Assembly (NCBI GenBank): GCA_037893225.1
Contig: JAZGUH010000721.1
Location: 124,001-188,000 of the forward strand
Source: Hippasteria phrygiana
Taxonomy: Eukaryota; Echinodermata; Asteroidea; Valvatida; Goniasteridae
Length of the DNA: 64,000 bases
Direction of reading: 5' to 3'
Of this stretch, positions 20,699 to 30,331 are shown piece by piece; position 1 is the first letter of the stretch, and every line of letters begins with the position of its first letter. The notes under the pieces are model-generated. The model was not told where the DNA came from and did no database searches. It saw only the letters and a list, made by a program, of their open reading frames with translations. Position numbers and translations under genes: made by a program.

Positions 20699-22686
20699 AC
20701 AGTTTTAGGCATGGCCGAATCTGTAACCATGTGGGGGCGGGCTTCTAGGGATGACTTGACCCATCTCATTTTGCCATTAAAAAATCTTTTGGTGAAAAAA
20801 AGAATGCGTATAATATATGATTAATGTATCTACGTTATAGACGTGCATGCACGGGTTTGGCCAGATGTTATAACAGGTGAATAGCAATATCTGGACAGCA
20901 GACGACATGGGGTTTTGGATTTGTTTCAGATAACTGGATTCTAATTTTAGATGACAGCTGTACGAATGCCACGACTAAACTTCCCCTCACTCCCTATACG
21001 CCCCATGTAATGTTAAAGGTACGACGCAGTCCTCTTTGGAAGTATGTACTATTGCCAAATCTAGGCTGGTGCTTCTGCTTGCCAATTATGTTTCTTGGGG
21101 GTACAGAAGCAGCGTATTGGTTTGGTTGGAAAACAAACGAACTCATCTGATCATAGTCACAACTTAGGTCTGGTGCTGCACTTAGTTTGTTCTGGTAATA
21201 AATGCTCCACCGGTCTGTCCAACTTAATTGGTTCCTAGCTCGGTGTTGGAGCGTGAAACTCGTTCGTATGACATCTTAGCTATAATGTAGATCGAAAAGC
21301 TGTGCCGATAGCTCCCCTGTTTGTATGTCCGTCCGGGCAATATATATTTTATATTTTATAGAATAACAATTTCCATATACCCAAGGAAATATGTACGTCA
21401 GGACCTTTTGTATTTTATTTGTTCACGGCATTGAAGTATTTTTATGCAAAGATAATATCTCCATGGTCTCGGTATACTAGTAGGCATACTATACATCAGC
21501 TAGAACACAAATAGTTTACATATTTTTTAAGAAACTGAATTTATTTAATAAAAGGATTTTGAAAATAGAAATTTGACAAGATGATATGAATGCACATGAT
21601 ATACAGCTGACCTCAAAATAGGAACGCTTTGAAGTGCACCTACAGATCAGACTGTCCATGTCTAGTTCCGATGTTCAAACAACAATATCGCTGATTCTTT
21701 GAAACCGGTATCCGACTATGCAACTTTACAGCGCTGGTTTCGCTCGTGCCCAGCCTCGACTCCATGGGCGCGTGTGATCGCGCAAGCCATAGTGGGAAGA
21801 AACATGGCGCAGCAAGATCGTACCCATGTTAACGAGTTTGGATTGTGCCCACCACGCCGCCCATACTGGGCTTTGGTAAGCGCTGATGCGCTTTCAGCTT
21901 TGATTGGATAGATTTTTTGTGACTTATAAACGTGGGTTACCACTTCCGTCGCTTAGCTGCGCGGCATGCAATTCGAAATGTCATTGTACGCTACCCAGAA
22001 TGCCGTGCGTTTTCCTTCACAGAAATTCTGTGAAGCTCATCAGCGTTTCCCAGCGCCCAGTACTAGTATGGGCGATGGGCACGAGCGAAAACGCTGGTTG
22101 ACAGAAATTTTGTTGCGACATGGCATTCTTTTTCCAAATTACAGATTGTTTTCGTTGATTACTTTAAAACGGATATTTATTTCCCCACATTTCGAGCACC
22201 TCTTTTTTCGAATGGAAGAGGCACACAGTACAGACGACCGTTCGCACTCGACTTAGCTCCTGTCCAATCCGTCGCGCGCCTTTTGCCTGATACCAGCCTA
22301 GATTTATTGATTTTCCTGGCTTCTACCACATGGCCACTAACTTTACTATCATTACATATACAGTAGAGTTCACACGGCCCCGGGCTTTTGGGTCAGGTTG
22401 TCGGAGTTTATAAAAACCTCTCCAACGTGAGTTTACCTGGCATTGTTTGCAACAGCGTGTTTTATAGGGTATATAAAACAAATAGAAAAAATTCTGCTCG
22501 GAATTTCTGGGCGTCCGGTACATTTATATTTTAACTTTTATAATTATAAAATATAAAAGAATATCCACCTGGCACGAAAAAATCCGCCCGGCCGCTGATT
22601 TTTTTAGGTTGCCTTATAGCCCCGCTCCTCGAGTGGCTCTGAGCGCGAGCTTATAGCAATCTTGCATAACAAACCTATACTTCTAC
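20699..22686. other. Intergenic DNA downstream of TENA
   Basis: The first ~600 bp share blocks with the 3' flank of the partial paralogue. From 21700 to 22260 the DNA is less AT-rich and has overlapping short frames with no recognised domain. I see no splice-consistent exon chain and call no gene. Confidence 0.45.
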
Positions 22687-22704
22687 CCCAGCTAACACAT
22701 AACG

Positions 22705-23520
22705 TTGCCACAACGTTTTGCAAAGTTGTGAAAAGGTTGTCATTTGGTAACGTTTCACGAGGACGTTAAAGCAACTTTGCTACAACATTTGACCGTTCAT
22801 TTATTGGTTGTAAAAATGTTGTATATTGGTTATTTTGACAACGTCGTATAAAAGTTATCATATCACGTTGCATTAACGTTGTATGAAGGTTTTTTCATAA
22901 CGTTGTCATTAAATTGTCAATATCACGTTGTCTTGACGTTGTAGTTAAGTATATTCGCGACGTTACTCTGTGGTTGTAATTATGACGTTGTGATAAAGTT
23001 GTATGGAGGTTATTTCATAAACGTTGTAATTAAGTTGTGATAATAACGTTGTAATAATGTTGCAGTTAAGTATTTTCACAAAGTTGCTACAATGTTGTAA
23101 TCATGACGTTGCAGTAACGTTGTATCTCGGTGTTTTTATAACGTTGTGTTTATGCTGTTAATTTAACGTTGCCATGACGTTGTAGTTAAATATTTTCACA
23201 ACGTTGCGGTGTGGTTGTATTAACTAACGTTGTACCTAAGTCGTGTGTAGGTTATTTAATAAATTTTGCCATTAAGTTGTAATAATCACGTTGTTACGGC
23301 GTTATACTTAAGTACTTTCACAACATTGCTCTGATGTTGTTATAATGACGTTGTGGTAACATTGTATTTCGGTGTTTTCACAACGTTGTATTGATGTTGC
23401 AATACGTGACGTAGTGATGACGTCGTACGAAGGTTTTATCTTAACGTTGTTGTTAACTCGCAAATCACGTTTTGAAAGTGTGGTATGGTATTTTCAAAAA
23501 GTTGCTGTTATGTTGCGATT
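22705..23520. repeat. Left subterminal array, ~120-bp higher-order period
   Basis: Degenerate ACGTTGT motifs recur about every 15-30 bp. A longer unit is marked by TTAAGTATTTTCACA-like stretches near 22945, 23065, 23185 and 23307, so the higher-order period is close to 120 bp. No coding potential. Confidence 0.75.
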
Positions 23521-23619
23521 CTTAGACATATCTTTTCCGCCTATCCTTGTACCTGCATCCATGCATCGTGTTCCGGCACTGTATGGAGCGTACCAACTTA
23601 CATAAATTTGCCCGTTCTC

Positions 23620-23815
23620 AGAGAAAACTAATACCACGGCGCATGCGCGGCACCGAATTCCGCATCATTTGAATCGCGGTGCTCAGTTACCGAGCGAGCG
23701 GGAGCAAGCAGCCACTATTAACGGTCGCCCTCCAGTTGATGCCCGGCTAAGTCAGGCTCCACACGTACTAATAGTATACGGTAGCTTTTCAGAGCAGCAT
23801 TTCTTCAGAAGGTAG
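23620..23815 (+). promoter_or_regulatory. GC-rich promoter-like patch with NRF1-type palindrome
   Basis: GGCGCATGCGCGGC near 23638 contains the palindrome GCGCATGCGC, the binding core of NRF1-type factors. The following ~170 bp are clearly richer in G+C than their surroundings. A consensus-like splice donor (CAGAAGGTAGGAAT) ends the patch near 23812. It could be a promoter plus first non-coding exon of a gene carried by the large element. No start codon or downstream exon could be linked to it. Confidence 0.3.
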
Positions 23816-24540
23816 GAATTGTATATTTTCTATAAATCTTAAAATTATCAGTGACATTCTCTCGTGAAATTTCGGGAATACGATTTTTCAGTATTCTTAC
23901 GTATACATGTAAAACCTTTTTCAAGCAAATCACTAAATATACTGGCAACTTTCCGAACGTAATTTACGAAAGGACAGTCTTTGTTTTTAGTTGATACTGA
24001 AAATGTTCCGTCGATTCAGATTTGTGAATCAATTGTGAGTACAAATCAATTAGGTGGATGGGCTAGTTTGTTATTTTGAGCATTTATAGAGGAAACAATA
24101 CAAATTAGGTTCATGTCGGCCCTAACGTTCTAAGTCTTGTTTAGTTGGAAAAAGTCGTATGTTTCCCAACATGCCCAAAGGAAACTGAGTATGATACGGA
24201 TCTATGCTGGCAGATTCACAGGCATTAATGACATAGCTAAAATCCTATTAAAATTGGAGGATTGGGACTGCTATAGGGTTTTAACAAAAAAACTGTTGGC
24301 TAGTTTTTATAGCTGTGCATGGAAGAATCGTATATGATTTATTAGCAAAATGGAAAAATGTCTGACAGTGTTTAAAAACCGAGAATACCTTTGTAGTGTA
24401 GCTTACCAGCACCATTTTGATTCCAATTAAGCAATGGTCAAACCACACTAGCTTTGACAACATGAAAGAAAATGAATAAAACTGCTGCAAACTGCTGACT
24501 GACTGAATGGACCTGAAATATACAAATCAAAAAATTAGCT

Positions 24541-24587
24541 GGCCTGACGTTTCGAACTTAAGCAAGTTCTTTCTCAAAGGTGAATGA
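24541..24587 (-). ncRNA. Possible degenerate hammerhead-ribozyme motif
   Basis: On the minus strand, CTTTGAGAAA is followed by a perfect 6-bp stem GAACTT-GCTT-AAGTTC and then GAAACGTC. Hammerhead cores have CUGANGA, then helix II, then GAAA. Penelope-like elements are known to carry such ribozymes in their terminal repeats. The first core strand is not consensus, so activity is doubtful. Confidence 0.3.
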
Positions 24588-24995
24588 CAGAGTACAAGAA
24601 ACAAACAAGTAGGGAACACACATGCATGAGGGGGTGGGTGGAGAAACACAAAAGAGGGATGCAAAGGAGCATGGCAGATAGGCAGTGGGTAAACATCAAA
24701 GGGAGAGGAAAGGACAGCCAGGAAGACAGGAACAAAGAGGTGTGATTAGGGTAAGGATGGAGGAGGGGAGGGATTAAGATGAAGGTTGAAGCTGGGGAAA
24801 TGGACAAAGGAGTGTGGTTAGGGGAGGGGGGGGGGTAGAATTGAAGGTGGTAATAGGGCAAGAAAAGGAACAAAGAGAAGTGGCAAGGATAAACAGGAAA
24901 TGGAAAGACAACACCATTTGGCCAAGAGACCCCAAGAGGGTTATGCCAGGAGGATAATCTGTAAACAAATGACAATGGGGGAAAAAATTGTTAAG

Positions 24996-26672
24996 TTAAT
25001 CATTTCCTTCCTGGATGTTGAGACCATGTGGTTGAATAGTCCGAAGACGTTTCATCCAAACTTTCTCTCGGCTGAGGCGAACTGAGTCCTTGCGGTGGCG
25101 AAGTGATTCTATGCCCTGTAGAATCATATCAGAAATGGAATGGTTAGGCAAGTTGAAGTGATGACCAACAGGGGTGTCCATTTTCTTGGTGTTCACAGTC
25201 GACCGATGGCCATAGAAACGCTTTTTGAGCGTGTTCTTGGTCTCCCCGACATACTGGATACCACAAACCCTGCAAGAAATGAGATATATGACATTAGAGG
25301 TGTTGCAAGTGATGTTGCCATTGGTTCTGTGAGTAGTTCCAGATGAATGGCCAGAAAAGGAGTCAGACTCCTGCATGTGAGTCTGGCAAACAACACACCT
25401 GGAATCGCACTTAAAAGTACCATGCTGTATGGGAGGGGATGCAGCCAAGGTGGGGACCTCGGCTCGAACAATCAGGTCTCGTAGATTGCGGGGGCGCCTA
25501 TAAGCCAATACTGGGTTGTCAGGGGCGGCACGGGCAAGGCGATCTGAAGTATGAAGGATATGATGGTTGTCGTTAGTTATTTTACGAAGGGGAGGGAGAC
25601 TGGGATGAAAGGTGGTGACCAAGGGAATCTTGGGGTCGGCATTAGTGCTAGGCGTCTTTTCCTTGAGAGCCAAATCTCTGGTGATAGATTTGGCTCTGGT
25701 GATAGCACGTTGAACTTGGCGGGAGCTGTGGCCCCTGGCAACCAAGTTATTCTTCAGTACCTGTACATGATGGGAAAAGTCAGAATTATTAGAACAAATC
25801 CTTCTGAGTCTGAGTGCCTGGCTGAATGCTATGCCTGTCTTGCAATGCCTGGGGTGACAGCTGGAGGAGTGGAGGTACTGGTGGGTGTCTGTGGGTTTAG
25901 AATACAGATCAGTGGTTACCGAGTTGTCTTCCTTGCGGATGGTGACATCCAGGAAGTTGGTCTGATGCACTGAATACTCTGATGTAAACTTGATGGTCCT
26001 GTGGAAGGAATTAATGTGATTAATAAAAGTCTCCAGACTGTCCTGATCACTGGTCCAGATGAAAAATACATCGTCAATATATCTCCACCATACCCAGGGG
26101 CGACATGGTGCTGAGGCAAGCATGCGCTCTTCGAGGTCGCCCATGAAGAGGCATGCAAAGGAGGGGGCCATGCGAGTGCCCATGGCTGTACCGTGTACCT
26201 GTAGATAGTGTTTACCTAGGAAGGAAAAATTGTTCTTGGTTAGTACAAGTCTCATGAGGGTGCCAATATCACTGATGGGTGGGGTTGTGTGTCCTGCCTT
26301 GGCCAGGGCCGAGGAACAAGCACGAATACCTTCCTCGTGGGGGATGTTGGTGTACAGGGATGAGACGTCAAAAGTACCAATGATGGCTGTGCTGGGAATC
26401 TTGTTCTTGATTCCTTCCAGCTTGCGCAGGAAGTCTGGGGTGTCATGGATGTATGATGGCATCTGTGGAACAAGGGGTTTGAGAAAACTGTCAATAAACA
26501 GGGAGATACGTTCTGTTGGTGAACCATTACCAGAGACAATGGGCCTACCGGGGTTGCCAGCCTTGTGAATCTTTGGAAGGAGATAAAATCTGGCAGTCCT
26601 ACAGTCAGAGGGAGAGAGAAATTTATGAGCTTTCTTAGACAGCTGGTCACGTGATCGCATATCTTCCAGCAC
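24996..26672 (-). CDS. Penelope-like reverse transcriptase with GIY-YIG endonuclease
   Basis: The 558-codon frame is intact. RT landmarks in order are FYLLPKIHK (29-37), GRPIVSG (42-48), FDVSSLYTNIP (101-111), GTAMGTRMAPSFACLFM (161-177) and the catalytic YIDD box (198-201). They are followed by TNFLDVTI (238-245). A Cys-rich linker CDSRCVVC (422-429) leads to a GIY-YIG nuclease: VIYLISC (462-468), CGIQYVGET (470-478), KRFYGHR (484-490) and a Glu near 536. This combination defines endonuclease-bearing Penelope-like elements, which copy themselves into nicked DNA. The first Met at 26672 is probably internal: the frame extends 12 codons upstream to a stop without an ATG, and the N-terminal domain is lost. 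The absence of frameshifts implies recent activity of the family. Confidence 0.93.
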   Translation of the reverse strand: MLEDMRSRDQLSKKAHKFLSPSDCRTARFYLLPKIHKAGNPGRPIVSGNGSPTERISLFIDSFLKPLVPQMPSYIHDTPDFLRKLEGIKNKIPSTAIIGTFDVSSLYTNIPHEEGIRACSSALAKAGHTTPPISDIGTLMRLVLTKNNFSFLGKHYLQVHGTAMGTRMAPSFACLFMGDLEERMLASAPCRPWVWWRYIDDVFFIWTSDQDSLETFINHINSFHRTIKFTSEYSVHQTNFLDVTIRKEDNSVTTDLYSKPTDTHQYLHSSSCHPRHCKTGIAFSQALRLRRICSNNSDFSHHVQVLKNNLVARGHSSRQVQRAITRAKSITRDLALKEKTPSTNADPKIPLVTTFHPSLPPLRKITNDNHHILHTSDRLARAAPDNPVLAYRRPRNLRDLIVRAEVPTLAASPPIQHGTFKCDSRCVVCQTHMQESDSFSGHSSGTTHRTNGNITCNTSNVIYLISCRVCGIQYVGETKNTLKKRFYGHRSTVNTKKMDTPVGHHFNLPNHSISDMILQGIESLRHRKDSVRLSREKVWMKRLRTIQPHGLNIQEGND

Positions 26673-26708
26673 CTGTTGTATCTCTTGAGAGAATGTACCA
26701 TGAAAGAG

Positions 26709-27874
26709 TTAGCTGGGGTACGTGCCGGTATCTTGTAATTTGATTTCTCAAAGGAAAGTAGCCCTACTGCAAATTTAACTGCAAAATAATACAGTTAACT
26801 ATTAAGATATTTCCCCCCAAATAAAGCCTGCACCATATGGTTTGTACATTAACGAAGTCGTTGTCATGGCTACGTGCGTACCATTGAGTCACAGGGCCTG
26901 GCCAAAAGTTCAGACACCAAATCATTCCAGCGTAACGACGGTCCTCTAGATTTCGCTGGAATGTCTAAGTACACGGACATTTTACGTTCCGGTTATAGCT
27001 CAAGTGTTTGGCGTGTAGTGACCGCATTAAATATTAGAACTGTGTGTGATTGGGTAAGGTTCGTGGCTAGGTCAGCGTTGCTAAGAGATGAAAGAAGAAT
27101 TGCCCTAACTTTTTGTAACAGCCTTTTGTAAAGTGCTTTTAAAATGTTTCCTTCAAGACCATGTGGACAACAACAAACCGTGTTCCGTTGTTTTCAATTT
27201 CTATTGGTATATTAATCTTAAAATTACTCATAATGTTTTGTAATTTGTCCCCACACTGCAGTTATATGCTTCATCTGAGTGCAATGGGTGGCAGGCTGTG
27301 ACATGTTTGAACTGCTTGTCTACTTCATACGGCGTTTGCGGGATGCTTTTGCATCTCTTGTTTTTCTCCGTAAGTACATACAGAGTTGACTTTTCGATCA
27401 CATCTGTATTCCTGTTAAGAGGATGAAAATAACTTTTAAAAAGTGTAAAAGGCACACGGTTTTTGGAATGAGTAAAGTGATTAAGTGTTCTTTTTCCAGT
27501 CGTGTGTTGAATAAAGATGCTTGACCATGCTCTAACAAAAAATTCATTTTGCCCTAAAAATGTTCAATTGGTACCGGTATATTTTGTTTTATCGACAAAA
27601 AACCTTTTACCGATTTTTGGCTTTTGTCAGCCTCTGAGAAGGGCTTGGTTTTGGAATAGTTTAGAGAATTAGTGCACCATCGGTCAGGCATAATAATTAT
27701 CTGATACATTTTTTTCCTGTTATTTTGTTTATCAGAATCGCGTCATGATGAGGGACGTGCCATGTTTACAACCTTGCCGATGAGTGGACCTGCACTTCTA
27801 AATCCGGATGTATTGGAATTTCTTATTAAACGGTCTGTGAAAAGAACCTAACTCTTAAAACACATTGAACAATC
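26709..27874. other. Interior of the 7.3-kb unit, no gene seen
   Basis: Short frames at 26874-27131 and 27228-27455 have no domain signature. No transposase motif is visible on either strand, although small exons cannot be excluded by eye. Confidence 0.4.
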
Positions 27875-28190
27875 TCTTAATGTAAAGAGTGAAAAACTCA
27901 CTCTACAAAAGAGTGAGTCCCTTCTCAAACCACTCCAAAAGAGTGAATTTATCTCTTGTAAAAACCACTCGAAAAGAGTGAAAACCACTCGAAAAGAGTA
28001 AAATTTCCACTTTTTCGAGGAGCCATATAAGGGACAACTCTAAAAAGAGTTGTTCCTTATATGGCTCCACGAAAGAGTTGAAATTTCACTCTTTTCGAGT
28101 GGTTTTTATAAGAGATTCACGCTTTTGGAGTGGTTTGAGAAGGGATTCACTCTTTTGGAGAGTGAGTTTTTCACTCTTTTACATTAAATT
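27875..28190. repeat. ~315-bp palindrome built on AAGAGTG units
   Basis: The sequence folds back on itself around 28036. The left arm runs from AATGTAAAGAGTGAAAAACT to GAGGAGCCATATAAGGGACA. The right arm runs from TTCCTTATATGGCTCCACGA to GTTTTTCACTCTTTTACATT. Within each arm AAGAGTG or CACTCTT recurs at least six times. It is probably a non-autonomous foldback element with nearly no loop. Confidence 0.8.
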
Positions 28191-29254
28191 TATGAAAGTT
28201 ACGAGACGCCATTTTGTGGTTTCCCATTTAAAAATGCGTCTGATTTACCTTTAATTTTCGCAATTTACTGAAAACCGATGTATACCTTCACGAAAAGAAA
28301 TTACATGTACAAGTTTCATAAACCCTGTAGCAACATAAAACGATCATGTAAAAACGTTTTATATAGATTGTCAGTGGCAGAGGACGGCTTCAAAATAATG
28401 TGTACCTTATTTACGTTGTCATTTTTTTGTTTGTTAGATTTAAAACTCACCTCCCTATATAGCCTGTCGACGTTCAAACTGACACTACTTTATAATTTTG
28501 CTTCAATGTATTTTTTTACCATTGTGTATGTCACTTGAATTAATTTGATTTGAAAGAACGAAATGGTTTAACTTTTTTCAACTTGTCGACTTTTTATCTT
28601 TTTATCAAAAAGGTATATATTATAAGGATAATGGTGTGATGGGGGACTTTCATAGATGTTAAAAACCGGTAAGGGGCCCGTCGCAATTGCCTTTGGCCAG
28701 ACCCGTAACATATTTTGTCAACACTATACACACACCATCACACTATTATTCGTTCAGTTAAAGACAAGTTCATATTATTGCAAGAAAGCCAAAGTAAACG
28801 CAAATTTGTTATGTCACGGAAATTATTCCCGCATGCGCTACGAAAAGGGAGAAAATAGCTCCGGTGAATTTTGAAGCGAATATTTCCGATATCTAATTCG
28901 TTTGTTTTTGCTCTTGCAGCCTGGGGTATGACCTGCATGGCCTTTAGGTCAGGTCATATTACGAACTTACTTCTTTTCTTGAATGCAATATACATTTGCA
29001 AACATCAACATTAAAACTCCCAAATTATTATGAAATATGTTTCTTGATTGTAAGTGAATAATAGTCTCAAGCATCCTGAGAAATCATGACATCTTGCGTG
29101 CTGTCATTTTCAAGAAAAGTTGACTTGTTTGTATCATTTCCAACATTCTTTGTAATAAAATTAGAATGACATTAATTCCGTTTACATGTACATGTATTTG
29201 ATTTGTTATCGTTTGCAGAAATTAACTTCAAATATCCCTATTATGTTACAGGAA
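28191..29254. other. Interior DNA before the right array, no gene seen
   Basis: AT-rich sequence with only short frames of low-complexity composition. A pyrimidine-rich splice-acceptor-like run ends in CTTGCAG near 28919, but no coding exon follows it. Confidence 0.4.
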
Positions 29255-29960
29255 CGTGTCCACAGAGTTGCATAGTGTGCCATAAAGTTGCAGTGATGTG
29301 CCAATTATTAAGTTGCAGTGACGTGCCCAATAAAATTGCAATTGCGTCCCATAAAGTTGCTATTACGTTCCAACAAAGTTGCAGTGACGTGCCCAAAAAG
29401 TTGCAGTGACGTGCCAATTAGGTTGCAGTGACGTCCCCAATAAAGTTGCAATTACGTCCCCAATAAAGTTGCAATTACGTCCCATAAAGTTGCTGTGACG
29501 TGCCCAAAACGTTGCAGTGACGTGCCAATTAGGTTGCAGTGACGTTCCCAATAAAGTTGCAATTACGTCCCATAAAGTTGCTTTTAGGTTCCAACAAAGT
29601 TGCAGAGATGTGCCCACAAGGTTGCAATAACGTTTGTAAATGGTTGTAGAAACGTCCCTTATAATAAGGTTGCTGTAACGTGATAATCAAGTTGTAATCA
29701 CGTCTCCATAAGGTTGTAGAAACGTGCATATACGTTGCTGTTAGGTGCCGATTAGGTCGTATTAACGTGCCGTCAAGGTTGTAATCAAGTACCGGTAAAC
29801 GTTTCTTTTACGTTGCAGCAACGTCCTCCTAACGTTGCGTGATAACGTTGTGGCAACGCGTATGGGAGTCGACATTTTTCCGTTGCGGCAACGTCATTTT
29901 CCTAACGTTGCCGCAACGAAAACGTGACCATGTGGCAACGTTGTCACAACGTAAAATTGT
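29255..29960. repeat. Right subterminal array, GTTGCA/ACGT units
   Basis: Units such as AAAGTTGCAGTGACGTGCCC and AAAGTTGCAATTACGTCCC repeat about every 22 bp. A longer period of about 111 bp is shown by CCAATTAGGTTGCAGTGACG near 29414 and 29525. Towards the end the units become ACGTTGC-rich and lead into the inverted terminus. Frames on the minus strand here are repeat translations. Confidence 0.8.
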
Positions 29961-30106
29961 TAGCTGGGACAGTATTGTACGACACTGGCTTATAATGTTC
30001 ATTGTGGCAGGGCCAAAACATGTGGCCTTGTGATTCTTTTTAAAAGAGTTGCTGCCCTGGTTATTTGTTTGCCTGTACTGTGATTATTTATTGTGATGGA
30101 ATTTGC

Positions 30107-30316
30107 GTCGGGATGGTGTAAATTCAACATTGGGTTTTGTCCTTTACCACTACTCAGTGTTGCCCCGATAGATCATTTGGAAAAATCACTCGGGTGGGAC
30201 TCGAACCCACGACCTGCGGCTTTCTAGTTCAGACGTCTTTTTTTACCAATCGACCACCGAGCTTGTCGGAGTCGGCTGACTGGTATAGCGGCGGGGTACC
30301 GCAGCCAAACTATTCA
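30107..30316 (-). mobile_element. tRNA-derived SINE with 15-bp direct repeats
   Basis: On the minus strand the head has GCTCGGTGGTCGATTGGT, a long A run and the T-arm GTGGG-TTCGAGT-CCCAC, with CTCGG/CCGAG acceptor pairing. The direct repeat TGTGATGGAATTTGC lies at 30092-30106 and 30317-30331 and looks like a target duplication. One caution: a related stretch (ATGGAATTTGTATCCGGGAT) lies near 38951, so the repeat could partly belong to the element. Confidence 0.6.
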
Positions 30317-30331
30317 TGTGATGGAATTTGC

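Larger units (their letters stand above)
24490..26708 (-). mobile_element. Penelope-like retroelement, 5'-truncated
   Basis: The element reads on the minus strand. Its frame is open from 26708, directly after a stop, and runs to the stop near 24996. A ~500-bp 3' untranslated region follows to about 24490. Full Penelope-like reverse transcriptases have a longer N-terminal region, so the 5' part is missing. It is nested in the 7.3-kb unit. Confidence 0.7.
22687..29968. mobile_element. 7.3-kb unit with CCCAGCTAACA inverted ends and ACGTTG-rich arrays
   Basis: The left end starts CCCAGCTAACACATAACG. The reverse complement of the right end starts CCCAGCTAACAATTTTACG. Both continue into ACGTTG motifs. 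Next to each end is a long degenerate array built on ACGTTG or GTTGCA (22705-23520 and 29255-29960). An AC dinucleotide flanks both ends; a longer target duplication is not apparent. Inside are a Penelope-like retroelement, a palindrome and a GC-rich promoter-like patch, but no recognisable DNA transposase. I infer a large DNA transposon or the product of two nearby related elements. The symmetrical ends favour one unit. Confidence 0.55.

Noticed and set aside
24574..24975. 133-codon minus-strand frame next to the Penelope ORF
   Set aside because: It lies in the element's purine-rich 3' region (Pro/Leu/Ser-rich translation) with no domain.
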